A DNA stretch of 64,000 nt from CAYREV01 sp964423345 (GCA_964423345.1 CAYREV010000004.1:65194-129193), one strand, 5' to 3'; positions 44,188-54,080 are shown, numbered from the stretch's first letter. The notes: generated by a model not told the origin, from the letters alone. Numbers and translations: made by a program.

Positions 44188-45381
44188 GTGGGTATTAAGG
44201 AAAATTTTTACAACCATTTAGCCCAGACGAGTGACGACCCCATGGGCCTGGAGATCGATTATGCCGAAGGGCCGTTTATTTACAGCCGCGAGGGGAAACG
44301 ATATGTGGATTTCATATCCGGCATTGCGGTAAGCAGCCTGGGGCACCGTCATCCCCGGGTGGTGGAGGCCGTCAAGCAGCAGGTAGACCGGCATCTTCAT
44401 GTGATGGTTTATGGAGAATTTATACAGGAAGCGCAGTCGAAGTATGCAAAGCTGCTGACCTCCCGGCTGCCTTCTTCGTTGGACCGCGCCTATTTTGTGA
44501 ATAGCGGTACCGAGGCCACGGAGGGGGCCCTCAAACTGGCCAAAAAGCATACGGGAAGGCATAAACTTGTAGCCTTCAATCACGGCTACCACGGGGATAC
44601 GCACGGCTCCCTCAGTGTGACGGGGCGGGATATCTATCGCGATCCCTACCGCCCCCTGCTGCCGGATGTTCATTTCCTGGACTTTAACGATGCCACCGGC
44701 CTGGAAGTCATTGATGAACAGACGGCAGCCGTGATACTGGAGCCCATACAGGGAGAGGGAGGCATTATCCCGGCCGAGAAGGATTGGCTGCAACAGCTGC
44801 ACCGCCGCTGCAGCGAGACGGGCGCCCTGCTGATATTTGACGAGATACAGACGGGTTTCTTCCGTACGGGCCCGCTCTTTGCCTTTCGGTATTATGAGGT
44901 GGTGCCGGATATCATGTGCCTGGCCAAGGCGATGGCGGGGGGCATGCCCATGGGGGCATTTGTCTCCTCCAGCCGGATTTTTGAGTCCTTTATGTACGAT
45001 CCCCCGCTGAACCATGTGACGACTTTCGGGGGGCACCCGGTTAGCTGTGCGGCGGCCCATGCCACGCTGGAAGTGTTGCTGGAAGGGGATTTTCCCTCAA
45101 AAGCCGCCCGGATTGAGCAAAAGGTCAAGGGGAGGCTCAAGGCCGACGGCATTGTGGAGGTGCGGGGCCGGGGAGCAATGCTCGGTATGGAGTTAAGAAA
45201 TGCCGAGCTGTGCCGAAAAGTGGTGGAAGATTGCCTGGACAAAGGAATTATCCTGGGGTGGACCCTGCATTCCGATACGCTGGTTCGCCTGGCTCCGCCC
45301 CTCATCATCGAAGAGGAGGTACTGGATGAATGCCTGGACGAAATATTGAAAAGCGTAAAGGCTCATTTCTCCGGTGCCTAG
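44188..45381 (+). CDS. Class III aminotransferase
   Basis: A PLP-dependent fold-type I aminotransferase of 397 residues. Visible blocks are NSGTEATEGALKLAKKHTG, HGYHGDTHGS, EPIQGEGGIIPA, FDEIQTGFFRTG and the PLP lysine in CLAKAMAGGMPMGAF. This set is shared by ornithine, acetylornithine and 4-aminobutyrate aminotransferases. The start is GTG at 44188. A succinate-semialdehyde dehydrogenase follows after 72 bases, so a GABA or similar omega-amino acid breakdown role is plausible, but specificity is not shown. Confidence 0.88.
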   Translation: MGIKENFYNHLAQTSDDPMGLEIDYAEGPFIYSREGKRYVDFISGIAVSSLGHRHPRVVEAVKQQVDRHLHVMVYGEFIQEAQSKYAKLLTSRLPSSLDRAYFVNSGTEATEGALKLAKKHTGRHKLVAFNHGYHGDTHGSLSVTGRDIYRDPYRPLLPDVHFLDFNDATGLEVIDEQTAAVILEPIQGEGGIIPAEKDWLQQLHRRCSETGALLIFDEIQTGFFRTGPLFAFRYYEVVPDIMCLAKAMAGGMPMGAFVSSSRIFESFMYDPPLNHVTTFGGHPVSCAAAHATLEVLLEGDFPSKAARIEQKVKGRLKADGIVEVRGRGAMLGMELRNAELCRKVVEDCLDKGIILGWTLHSDTLVRLAPPLIIEEEVLDECLDEILKSVKAHFSGA

Positions 45382-45453
45382 CAGATGGTTCAGGTGGAAT
45401 TCGCTGAGGCTGTCTGAGGTTTCATTAAAAGAAAGGAAAACTCAACGAACTTT

Positions 45454-46821
45454 ATGGCTATGAAAACGATCAACCCGTCAACGGGAGAGCTTGTCCGCGA
45501 ATATGAACAGATGGATGAAGGAGAGATCAGCGCTATTCTAAAGGAGCTGGCCGAAGGCCGGGAAAAATGGAGGCGCAGGTCTTTTGACGATCGTGCTGAA
45601 ATTCTCCGAAAAACGGCGAAGCTGCTGCGCGACCAAAAGGAGGAGCTGGCCGGGTTGATGGCAGTAGAGATGGGCAAGCCCCTGCCGGGCGGCGTCTCAG
45701 AAGCCGAAAAGTGTGCGTGGGTTTGTGAGTATTATGCCGAGCATGCGGCCTCTTTCCTCGAAAAGCAGTCTCTCGAAAGCGACGGTTCTAAAAGCTATGT
45801 CACCTTTAAGCCGCTTGGAACGGTCTTGGCCATTATGCCCTGGAACTTTCCGTTCTGGCAGCTTTTTCGTTTTGGCGCCCCGGCACTCATGGCCGGCAAT
45901 GCAGCCGTTCTGAAGCACGCCCCCAATGTGACGGGATGCGCATTGCGCATCGAATCCCTGCTGCACGAGGCGGGCGTTCCGAAAGATGTATTCAGAACCG
46001 TCATTGCCGATGTCGACCGGACCCAGGAGATGATCAAAGATGAGGGTATTGATGCGGTAACGTTGACCGGCAGCACCCGGGCGGGCAGGGCCGTGGCCCG
46101 GCAGGCGGGCAGCGTACTGAAGAAGTCGGTTCTTGAGCTGGGGGGAAGCGACCCTTACCTGGTCCTGGAAGATGCCAATATCGATAAGGCGGCCGAAACA
46201 TGCGTGGCCTCGCGCCTGATCAATAGCGGACAAAGCTGTATTGCCGCCAAGAGGTTTATTGTTATGGATGAGGTATATGAAGAACTGGTCGGCCGGGTGG
46301 TTAAGCTGATGAAAGAGAAAACTATGGGAGACCCCTTTGAGGAGGATACCGATATCGGCCCGATGGCACGGGTCGACTTAAGGGACGGCCTGCACAAACA
46401 GGTCCGGGAAAGCATTGAACAGGGAGCAGAGTGCCTGCTGGGAGGGGAGATACCTTCCGGCCAGGGTGCCTTTTATCCGCCTACGGTACTGGCCGGCGTT
46501 GAAGAGGGCATGCCGGCCTACCATGAAGAGCTTTTTGGGCCGGTGGCCTCCATTATTCGTGTCACGAGTACGGAGCAGGCTATTTCAGTAGCCAATGCCA
46601 CTGATTACGGACTGGGGGCGGCGGTCTTCTCGGAAGATGAGGATCTGGCCGAGAAAATTGCCTGCGAAGCCCTTGAGGCCGGCTGTTGTTTTGTCAACGA
46701 CTTTGTGAAGTCGGATCCGAGGCTCCCCTTCGGCGGGATCAAGCAGTCGGGTTACGGCCGCGAGCTATCCCATTTTGGCATCAGGGAATTTGTGAATGTT
46801 AAGACGGTATATGTCAAGTAA
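45454..46821 (+). CDS. NAD(P)-dependent succinate-semialdehyde dehydrogenase
   Basis: An aldehyde dehydrogenase of 455 residues, the short form typical of the GabD1 group. It has Asn131 (MPWNFPFWQ), Glu228 (LELGGSDPYLVLEDANID) and the catalytic Cys262 in NSGQSCIAAKRF, and the C-terminal PFGGIKQSGYGRELS. It oxidises succinate semialdehyde to succinate, which would feed the complex II encoded at 15579-19115. Its neighbour is a class III aminotransferase, forming a possible two-step route. Confidence 0.9.
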   Translation: MAMKTINPSTGELVREYEQMDEGEISAILKELAEGREKWRRRSFDDRAEILRKTAKLLRDQKEELAGLMAVEMGKPLPGGVSEAEKCAWVCEYYAEHAASFLEKQSLESDGSKSYVTFKPLGTVLAIMPWNFPFWQLFRFGAPALMAGNAAVLKHAPNVTGCALRIESLLHEAGVPKDVFRTVIADVDRTQEMIKDEGIDAVTLTGSTRAGRAVARQAGSVLKKSVLELGGSDPYLVLEDANIDKAAETCVASRLINSGQSCIAAKRFIVMDEVYEELVGRVVKLMKEKTMGDPFEEDTDIGPMARVDLRDGLHKQVRESIEQGAECLLGGEIPSGQGAFYPPTVLAGVEEGMPAYHEELFGPVASIIRVTSTEQAISVANATDYGLGAAVFSEDEDLAEKIACEALEAGCCFVNDFVKSDPRLPFGGIKQSGYGRELSHFGIREFVNVKTVYVK

Positions 46822-46954
46822 CCGGCAAGCGTTCGGTCTATGGACACTAGGGTTTGATATCCCGGGAACAATCTGACGGAAGGGATACGGCTGACAACAG
46901 GATGTCACCGGAATCGTTTACCTTATGCTAAAACCGCAGGCGAAATGAACAGCT

Positions 46955-48010
46955 ATGGATGCACAAAATCCAATCAGGGGAAGGGGTTCGTCCGATAATC
47001 CCGCCAACAGGTTTGAAGATGAGTATATAGATTTTGACCTGGACGGGGAAACGGGCCGCAAGCCCGCTCCCGAAACCAAACTTATCAGGGACGACAGCAA
47101 GGAGATACTGTCTACCAATAACAGTCCCGACATACCGTTTGAGTACAGCCTGAACCCCTACCGCGGTTGTGAGCACGGATGTATTTACTGCTATGCACGT
47201 CCCACCCATGAATATCTCGGATTTTCGGCCGGGCTGGATTTCGAATCCCGCATCATGGTGAAATACGATGCAGCCAGGAAGTTGAGGAGGAAATTCAACA
47301 GTGATTCCTGGAAACCCCGGGTGGTGGTCATGAGCGGAGTGACCGATCCCTACCAGCCCGTGGAAAGGAAACTGAGAATCACGCGAGCCTGCCTGATGGT
47401 CTTTGAGGAGTTCAGGAATCCGGTCAGCATCATTACAAAAAACTACCTGGTCAGCCGCGACCTGGACCTTCTGGAACAGCTTGCCGAGGTTGGTGCGGTA
47501 CATGTGACTCTATCCATCACTACTCTCGACAGGGAGCTGGCACGGGTCATGGAGCCGCGGACATCCCGGCCGACCCGGCGCCTGCAGGCTATAGAGGAGT
47601 TGAGCAAGAGAGGAATACCGGTTGGCGTGAATATAGCACCGGTTGTCCCCGGCCTTACCGACCACGAATGTGTCGATATCCTGGAGGCTGCCCGGGAAGC
47701 AGGAGCCACCCATGCGGGGTACCTGCTCCTTCGCCTGCCTCACGGGGTAAAGGAACTGTTCGGGGAGTGGCTGGAGCATCACTATCCCGGCCGTAAGGAC
47801 AAAGTGCTCAATCGCATACGGGATACCAGGGGCGGTGAACTCAATGACTCGACGTTTGGGAAAAGGTTCAGGGGAGAGGGCGAATTTGCAGAGCAGATAC
47901 GCAAGCTGTTTTCCATTCACGCTGAGCGGCTGGGTTTCAACAGGGAGAGAAGAGGCTTGAGCACCCGCCACTTCCGTCCCGGTAAGGGCTCGCAGCTGAA
48001 CCTTTTTTAG
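46955..48010 (+). CDS. PA0069 family radical SAM protein
   Basis: A 351-residue radical SAM protein. Cys72, Cys76 and Cys79 in YRGCEHGCIYCYARPTHEYL bind the [4Fe-4S] cluster. The GVTDPYQPVERKLRITRACL, SITTLD and PVVPGLTDHE blocks are shared with SplB-like PA0069 proteins. The biochemical substrate of that family is not known. The gene is separated from its neighbours and followed by a repeat element. Confidence 0.9.
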   Translation: MDAQNPIRGRGSSDNPANRFEDEYIDFDLDGETGRKPAPETKLIRDDSKEILSTNNSPDIPFEYSLNPYRGCEHGCIYCYARPTHEYLGFSAGLDFESRIMVKYDAARKLRRKFNSDSWKPRVVVMSGVTDPYQPVERKLRITRACLMVFEEFRNPVSIITKNYLVSRDLDLLEQLAEVGAVHVTLSITTLDRELARVMEPRTSRPTRRLQAIEELSKRGIPVGVNIAPVVPGLTDHECVDILEAAREAGATHAGYLLLRLPHGVKELFGEWLEHHYPGRKDKVLNRIRDTRGGELNDSTFGKRFRGEGEFAEQIRKLFSIHAERLGFNRERRGLSTRHFRPGKGSQLNLF

Positions 48011-48093
48011 GATACTGCCGGTATAGGGAGTTTTTTTAAAATTTTTACTTGTTATTTATCGAGGTTATCGGGATTCTAAAATCTATTGCCTAT

Positions 48094-48161
48094 GGGAGTC
48101 TGTCGGACTTAGCCAAACCTGACACATTTTTGTTGCGATTTCCTAAATCCGACAGACTCCC
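48094..48161. repeat. 68-bp dispersed element with inverted ends, copy 1
   Basis: The element begins GGGAGTCTGTCGGA (48094-48107) and ends TCCGACAGACTCCC (48148-48161), a perfect 14-bp inverted repeat that continues with TTAG/CTAA after one mismatch. The inner part contains ACACATTTTTGT or similar. A second copy at 54772-54838 is closely similar over its whole length. It is small and encodes nothing, like a MITE or REP element. Confidence 0.85.
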
Positions 48162-48219
48162 GGCACCTGCGAAAAGTCTTCATTACACGGTTAAAATTTG
48201 GGATGGTTTAAAAACAGAT

Positions 48220-51147
48220 ATGCTCCGCACATTTATAATTGGTTTTTTGTTCATAGCTGTCGGAGTGTTTTTAACATCAGGGGAGGCATTTTCGCAGGAA
48301 GTGTCGTTACGGGTTAAGGGAACGGTGGTCAATAATATTTCCAAGAAGCCGGTTGAGGACGCATCCGTGCAGGTTATCCCCTTCGACACTACCGGGCAAT
48401 CCAAGCGAAATATTGGTATTTCCACGAAGAGGGACGGCAGTTTTGACCTTTTTTTCAATTACGAGCTGCCCTTCAGGCTGAGAGTTTCCCACGTTTCCTT
48501 TTATCCAAAAGAAATTGTTGTTGAAAAAAGGGAGGAGGGGCAAGGCCTGACAATCGAGCTGGTACCGCAGGTTATCGAGGGAGAGGATATTATTGTGACT
48601 GCCGAACTTATCACTAAAGAGGAATTGCAGAGCCCCGTCACCGTCGACAAGGTAAGTACGGTGGATGTACAGCAGCTGGCCTCGTTCGATGTTTTTGACC
48701 TGGTTTCAACCCTGCGGGAAGTGGATGTGGCCACGCAGAGTATGACGATGCAGTCGGTCAATACCAGGGGGTTCAATTCGAGTGCCAACCGTCGTTTTTT
48801 GCAGCTGACCAATGGAGTGGACAACCAGGCTCCGGGGCTTAGCTTTCCCATAGGCAACCTGATGGGGTTGATCGACCTGGATGTATCGTCCGTGGAAATA
48901 CTTCCCGGCCCCTCATCCACCAAATATGGATCCAGTGCATTGAACGGCGTACTTTTGATGAAAGGCAAGGACCCATTCATGGATCAGGGATTCACCTTTC
49001 AGGCCAAAGGGGGGTTAAATGATTTCAGTTTGAGCGGCGACACCTTTTTCTCCGCCTCGGGTAACGGGATGGTGGATATCCAGGGAAGATATGCCCAGGC
49101 TCTCTCCGACAAAATTGCTTTTAAGCTTACCGGCTCCCACACCAGGGGCATAGACTGGATAGCCGACAATTACGATAACATAGGATATGACGGTTATTTT
49201 GTGGAGGGAAAATCTAAAAAGCATCCCGATAACCCCGGCTATAACGGCGTCAATATCTACGGGGATGAAGAGTCTGTCTACCTTCCGGTTTATACCAATG
49301 AAGGCCTGCAATCCGGGGTAGGGGGACAGGTTATACTTCCTCCCGTCAGCTACGGCCCCGTGACCCGTACCGGCTACAGGGAGGAAGACCTGGTTGATTA
49401 CGAAATAACCACCACCCGTACGGCGGGATCCCTGCATTTTAAGCCGTCCGAAGAGTACAGCATCGTATTGGACGGGCGATATGGTGTTACGAACTCCCTC
49501 TATACCGGCGACAGCAGAATCAGGCTGGAAGGATTCTCGATCTACCAGGGAAGTGTGGATGTGAAACTCAAAAACCTGCATCTGCTGGGATATTCCACAT
49601 GGCAGCATTCCGGCGATTCCTATGATGTTACCGATTTGGCCGGCACATTGATGAGGAGGGCCAAGGCGGATGTGGACTGGTACCGGGATTTCTCCATAGC
49701 CTATCGTAAAGGGATCCCCATCCTGGGAATTGCCAAGGGAAGCCTGAGTGATGCCCGGGAGTTTGCCGACAGCGGAGTGACCCGGTCGAGCGGAAGTACG
49801 GCGGAGCCCCGCTATGAACCCGGCAGCCGGGAGTTTCATGAGCAGGTGGAATCCATTAAAAACAGCAGTGATCCCGAGCAGGGTGCGGCCATCGTGGATA
49901 ATTCGAAGCTTTACCACCTGCAAAGTTCCTATACTATTGAAGATATCTTTGATAATACCTCCCTGGAATTGGGCGGAAGCTACCGCTTTTATGACATACA
50001 GTCGGACGGCACCATCTTTCCCGACACCGCCTCCAACAGCATTACCAACTATGAGTACGGCGGTTTTGCCACCCTCGGGGCGTCGGTATTTGAGGATAAG
50101 ATGAAGGTCAATATAGCGTTGAGGGTAGACAAGAATGAAAATTTCGATCCCATGATCAGTCCGCAGCTGGCCACAAGCTACAGCCCCGATGAGGAAAACC
50201 ATTTCCGCTTGTCGTTTCAAAACGGTTTTCGCTACCCCGGGGTAAGAGAGCAGTTTATAAATAATAACCTGGGGAAGGCGCGGCTGGTGGGAGGCCTGCC
50301 AGAAAACGTGGGGCAGTATGCCTTGCAGAATAATGCCATCACGGTTCAGGCCATCGAACGTTTCAACGAAGCGGTGGTGGAAGACCTGAACAAAACGGTA
50401 GCCAATCCCGAGATGTATAACCAAACCCAGGCGGAACTGAATAACCTGCCGCTGCTGCAGGAAGGCATTGTCCGGGAAGACCAGTTGCTCGGCATCAAGC
50501 CTGAAAGGGTAAATACAGTGGAGGCGGGGTACCGGAAACTGTTTACCCGCCGCCTGTTTCTGGACCTGAACTACTATGTTAGCCTGTATAATGACTTTAT
50601 CGGTATCACCAGGGTGGTCAAGCCGCGCACCAGTCCCACCCTGGACCTGCTGGCTGCCGCGGGGCAGGTCAACAGCAGCCTGGAAAGCGACACCTATTAT
50701 ATTTACAGTAATGCCAGGGACCGCCTGCTGGTTCAGGGATTGTCATTTAATCTGGAGTATATTTCGGGTGGTTTTATGAGCAGCATTAACGGAAGCTGGG
50801 CCAACCTTATTCAGGATTCCGACGATCCCATTATTCCGGGCTTCAATACCCCTCCATTTAAAATGAATTTTGAATGGGGACACCGCTCACTATCACCGAA
50901 CGTAGGATTTAAAATGGTCTACCGCCTGCGCACCAAGTATTTCTGGCAGAGCTCATTCATGGATGGCCCCATAGACACCTACGGCCATTTTGATTTCCAG
51001 CTTAACTTCCGGATTCCTTCGGCCCGAAGCCTGGTGAAGTTCGGTGTGACAAACTGGGGGATAAAAAAGTACTATAATATCTTCGGAGGCCCCTCCATAG
51101 GGAGCATACTTTTTGCCACCTACACCTTTAACCCGAAAATATTTTGA
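48220..51147 (+). CDS. TonB-dependent outer-membrane receptor
   Basis: A 975-residue outer-membrane receptor. I place the start at the ATG at 48220 because it gives a clean signal peptide (FIIGFLFIAVGVFLTSGEAFS); a longer frame would read through the 68-bp repeat. After it come a carboxypeptidase-like regulatory domain (about 25-110), a plug domain with VNTRGFNSSANRRFLQL and VEILPGPSSTKYGSSALNGVL, given as VEILPGPSSTKYG, and a beta-barrel. Such receptors import a ligand with energy from TonB. The stop overlaps the start of the SGNH-like lipoprotein gene (TGATG), so the two are coupled, as in SusC/SusD-type pairs. The ligand is unknown. Confidence 0.92.
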   Translation: MLRTFIIGFLFIAVGVFLTSGEAFSQEVSLRVKGTVVNNISKKPVEDASVQVIPFDTTGQSKRNIGISTKRDGSFDLFFNYELPFRLRVSHVSFYPKEIVVEKREEGQGLTIELVPQVIEGEDIIVTAELITKEELQSPVTVDKVSTVDVQQLASFDVFDLVSTLREVDVATQSMTMQSVNTRGFNSSANRRFLQLTNGVDNQAPGLSFPIGNLMGLIDLDVSSVEILPGPSSTKYGSSALNGVLLMKGKDPFMDQGFTFQAKGGLNDFSLSGDTFFSASGNGMVDIQGRYAQALSDKIAFKLTGSHTRGIDWIADNYDNIGYDGYFVEGKSKKHPDNPGYNGVNIYGDEESVYLPVYTNEGLQSGVGGQVILPPVSYGPVTRTGYREEDLVDYEITTTRTAGSLHFKPSEEYSIVLDGRYGVTNSLYTGDSRIRLEGFSIYQGSVDVKLKNLHLLGYSTWQHSGDSYDVTDLAGTLMRRAKADVDWYRDFSIAYRKGIPILGIAKGSLSDAREFADSGVTRSSGSTAEPRYEPGSREFHEQVESIKNSSDPEQGAAIVDNSKLYHLQSSYTIEDIFDNTSLELGGSYRFYDIQSDGTIFPDTASNSITNYEYGGFATLGASVFEDKMKVNIALRVDKNENFDPMISPQLATSYSPDEENHFRLSFQNGFRYPGVREQFINNNLGKARLVGGLPENVGQYALQNNAITVQAIERFNEAVVEDLNKTVANPEMYNQTQAELNNLPLLQEGIVREDQLLGIKPERVNTVEAGYRKLFTRRLFLDLNYYVSLYNDFIGITRVVKPRTSPTLDLLAAAGQVNSSLESDTYYIYSNARDRLLVQGLSFNLEYISGGFMSSINGSWANLIQDSDDPIIPGFNTPPFKMNFEWGHRSLSPNVGFKMVYRLRTKYFWQSSFMDGPIDTYGHFDFQLNFRIPSARSLVKFGVTNWGIKKYYNIFGGPSIGSILFATYTFNPKIF

Positions 51148-52619
51148 TGATGTGCCGCTATGCATTCATATTGCTGGGCTTGATGACTATAGTCGGGTGT
51201 ACCTACGATTTCCCCGTTCCCGAACCGGAGCCCGAAATCGATACGGGGGAGGCAAACTTCGACCGTTTCACCATTATCGGCGGCTCGGTTGCGGCCGGGC
51301 AGATGGACGGGGCCCTTTATGCCGATGCCCAGCGAAGTGCCTACCCGGCTATCCTGGGTCACTTCCTGGAGAAAAACCTTAACAGGGAGCTCTATTCAAC
51401 GCTGGAGGTTGCAAGCGAATGGGGGTATAACTATGAGGCGGAAGAACTCTTTTCGGAAGAGGCCGGCCGTTATGAACTTTCTTTTCGTTCTCCCGAAGAG
51501 ACGTATCCCGCCCGCATGCCCACCGAAGGGGAAGCTCCCGGAAATTTTACAAAAACGCTGACCGGAGTGGCCAACCTGAGCATTCCGGGACTGCGCATCA
51601 CGGAGGTCGACAGTGCGGAAGCCCTGTCCGGCAACCCTTACTTTGACCGCCTGGACAGCCGGGATGCGGGTAAAAGCATACTGGATATTGCCATCGAAAG
51701 AAATCCAACCCTGATGGTGCTTCAGCTGGGAACGGCCGACCTGTTCAATTATGTCACTGCAGGAGCCGCCGGGGAGGAAAGTCCACCGCAGGATAATATA
51801 GCTGCTGATGATTTGACCCCGGTTCCGGTTTTTGAACAGCATCTTGAACGGATCACGAACCGTATTCTGTCGGAAAGCGATTCGGATATTATTCTCAGTA
51901 CCATTCCCGACCCCCTAAAGATGCCCTATGTGAATACCATCCCATGGAATTTTTCGCGGGATGAAATCAGGGAGGTTTTATCCAAAGACCTGTCGTTTAT
52001 TGACGAATTCAATATTGATGTGCAGGAATATAACTGGCGGGAAAACGGCAACCGGCCCGTTATCGTCTTCGATATGGACGGTGACGAAAGGTCAAGGGCG
52101 CTGGTCCTGGTCGACGAATACCTGTCCGACGCCACCACAGAAGAGGGGGAGGTGATACCCAAGTGGAGGCAGTTTAAATTTGAGGAATACCTTCTCTACA
52201 ATGCCGAGAAGCTTCACTATGAATCCACCCGGTCCGACTATTCGTTCGGAACTACACTGCAGCTGGCTGACAAGTATGCACTGACATTCCCGGAGCAGAA
52301 AATTATCCGGGCCAGGTGGGAGGCTTACAACAGGGTTATCAGGGATAAAGCGGGCTCCAGTGCAAAGATTCACCTGCTCGATTTTGAAATGCTTGTTGAA
52401 CGGGTTGAAAGGGAAGAGGTATTCTTCGATGGGGTTAAATATACACTCGATTTCAAGCCGGGAAGCATCATATCGGCCGACGGCTATACTTTGAACCCGA
52501 GGGGGCAGGCATTACTGGCCAACGAACTCATAAGATTGCTGAATGCAAGCTTCTCTTCCCGCATACCATTGGTGGATGTCAATGATTTCAGGGGTAATAT
52601 CTATAAAAACGGATTTTAG
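51147..52619 (+). CDS. SGNH/GDSL-like lipoprotein paired with the TonB receptor
   Basis: A 490-residue lipoprotein; the start is the ATG at 51147, sharing one base with the receptor stop. The signal peptide ends at IVGC (Cys18). The layout follows the Bacteroidota SGNH-hydrolase lipoproteins that accompany receptors: block I IIGGSVAAGQMDGAL (Ser47), block III LGTADLFNY (195-203 region) and a final DGYTLNPRGQALLANE. In active members these read GNS, GNND and DGVHP; here the catalytic Ser is kept, but the oxyanion Asn is Ala197 and the catalytic His is Thr448. It may bind, not cleave, its ligand. Confidence 0.8.
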   Translation: MMCRYAFILLGLMTIVGCTYDFPVPEPEPEIDTGEANFDRFTIIGGSVAAGQMDGALYADAQRSAYPAILGHFLEKNLNRELYSTLEVASEWGYNYEAEELFSEEAGRYELSFRSPEETYPARMPTEGEAPGNFTKTLTGVANLSIPGLRITEVDSAEALSGNPYFDRLDSRDAGKSILDIAIERNPTLMVLQLGTADLFNYVTAGAAGEESPPQDNIAADDLTPVPVFEQHLERITNRILSESDSDIILSTIPDPLKMPYVNTIPWNFSRDEIREVLSKDLSFIDEFNIDVQEYNWRENGNRPVIVFDMDGDERSRALVLVDEYLSDATTEEGEVIPKWRQFKFEEYLLYNAEKLHYESTRSDYSFGTTLQLADKYALTFPEQKIIRARWEAYNRVIRDKAGSSAKIHLLDFEMLVERVEREEVFFDGVKYTLDFKPGSIISADGYTLNPRGQALLANELIRLLNASFSSRIPLVDVNDFRGNIYKNGF

Positions 52620-52835
52620 ATAGGGGGCGTGTCGTTCATCGGGCACATCTCTTTCGGGATAAATTCCATTTAAACCGGCCGGGCCGGTGCGGCAGGGCTT
52701 GAAATGAAACTATCGGGCATCTCTTTTTGCCTTGCCGATAATAAATGCTACTATTGCAGAAATGCCGTTGAAAGGGAATGCTTTATCCCGTTTCTTTGTA
52801 ATTTCTATTCAACGCCCATTTAAAAGTTTTTACCT

Positions 52836-53417
52836 ATGTCCAAAACACTGTCAACCATGCTGGAGCTTGGTTCGGAAGCTCCCGATTTTGAACTGCCTGA
52901 TGTAGTTTCAAATGAAAGCCGGTCGCTGGAAGATTTTGCCGATTCCAAGGCCCTGCTTGTCATCTTTATGTGCAATCACTGTCCCTATGTCAAGCTGATA
53001 AAAGAGGGTCTGGTAGACTTTGCCAACGATTACGACGAGAGTGAGCTGGCCATTGTGGCCATCAGCTCCAATGACGTTGACCAATACCCCGATGACCGCC
53101 CTGAAAAGATGGCCGAGGAAGCCGAAGAATTCGGTTACCCCTTTCCCTACCTGTTTGATGAGACGCAGGAAGTGGCCAAGGCATACAGGGCCGCCTGTAC
53201 CCCCGACCTGTTCCTCTTCAATGAGGAGCGCGAGCTGGTTTACCGGGGGCAGTTCGACGACAGCCGTCCGGGTAACGATAAGCCGGTTACCGGGCGGGAT
53301 CTCCGCGAGGCTGTGGATCTTCTGCTGGAAGAGGGAGAGGTACTGGAAGACCAGAAACCCAGCATGGGATGCAACATAAAGTGGAAAGCGGGCAACGAAC
53401 CCTCATATTTCGGCTAA
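52836..53417 (+). CDS. Thioredoxin-like/peroxiredoxin-type redox protein
   Basis: A 193-residue protein of the AhpC/TSA-redoxin superfamily. It begins LGSEAPDFELPDV and has an active site CNHCPYVK (Cys46, Cys49), which is the form of the thioredoxin family proteins of Bacteroidota and cyanobacteria. The CTPDLFLFN block carries the cis-proline and a third Cys. There is no signal peptide. It probably reduces disulfides or peroxides. The 215 bases before it contain a short palindrome but no gene. pdxH follows with only three bases between. Confidence 0.86.
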   Translation: MSKTLSTMLELGSEAPDFELPDVVSNESRSLEDFADSKALLVIFMCNHCPYVKLIKEGLVDFANDYDESELAIVAISSNDVDQYPDDRPEKMAEEAEEFGYPFPYLFDETQEVAKAYRAACTPDLFLFNEERELVYRGQFDDSRPGNDKPVTGRDLREAVDLLLEEGEVLEDQKPSMGCNIKWKAGNEPSYFG

Positions 53418-53420
53418 GAT

Positions 53421-54080
53421 ATGGGAGATGAAAAACAGTTGAATTCTGAACTGCAGCGGCTCCGCAGGGAGTTTGCCGGGGAGGAGCTTTTGGAGGAAAG
53501 TGTTCATGAGGACCCAATGCGCCAATTTGAACACTGGTTTGAACAGGCCCTGAAAACGGAAGTTACCGAACCCAATGCCATGTCGCTTGCAACAGCCGGC
53601 CGGGAGGGGAGCCCTTCGGTCAGGATTGTGCTGCTTAAAGGCTTTGACGATACCGGATTCCGTTTTTTTACGAACTACAATAGCCGTAAAGGACGTGAGC
53701 TGGAGGAAAATCCCAGGGCATCCATCTGTTTCTACTGGCCGGAGCTGGAGCGGCAAGTCCGTATCGAGGGTGAAGTAACCCGGCTCGATCGTGAGGACTC
53801 GGAAACCTACTTCGGTGAACGTCCCCGCCTGAGCCAGATCGGGGCATGGGCTTCCAGCCAGAGTGATGAAGTTGAAAGCAGGGAGAAGCTGGAACGGGCT
53901 TTCCGGAACTATGAGAGAGAATTTGAGGGCAAGGATGTCCCCATCCCCGATTACTGGGGCGGTTATATATTGCAGCCTACGGCTATAGAATTCTGGCAGG
54001 GCCGGCCCGGAAGGTTACACGACCGCATCTTGTATCAGAAAAGTGAAGAAGGGTGGGAGATAAGCCGTTTGGCTCCCTGA
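53421..54080 (+). CDS. pdxH: Pyridoxamine 5'-phosphate oxidase
   Basis: PdxH makes pyridoxal phosphate, the cofactor used by the aminotransferases and threonine synthase of this window. The 219 residues show PNAMSLATAGREGSPSVRIVLLKG, given as the separate blocks PNAMSLATAG and SVRIVLLKG, then FFTNYNSRKGREL, the FMN site FYWPELERQVRIEG and the C-terminal WGGYILQPTAIEFWQG, plus HDRILY. The length is normal. Confidence 0.96.
   Translation: MGDEKQLNSELQRLRREFAGEELLEESVHEDPMRQFEHWFEQALKTEVTEPNAMSLATAGREGSPSVRIVLLKGFDDTGFRFFTNYNSRKGRELEENPRASICFYWPELERQVRIEGEVTRLDREDSETYFGERPRLSQIGAWASSQSDEVESREKLERAFRNYEREFEGKDVPIPDYWGGYILQPTAIEFWQGRPGRLHDRILYQKSEEGWEISRLAP

Noticed and set aside
48049..48219. 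Longer N-terminus for the TonB receptor starting at 48049
   Set aside because: It reads through the dispersed repeat and puts the signal peptide 57 residues inside the protein; the ATG at 48220 fits better.
49015..50424. 469-residue open frame on the minus strand inside the TonB receptor
   Set aside because: Composition and lack of any motif mark it as an antisense shadow of the barrel-coding region.
52674..52688. Palindrome ACCGGCC-G-GGCCGGT between the SGNH-like and thioredoxin-like genes as a terminator
   Set aside because: No T-run follows; a loop of one base is not stable. It may be chance in GC-rich sequence.
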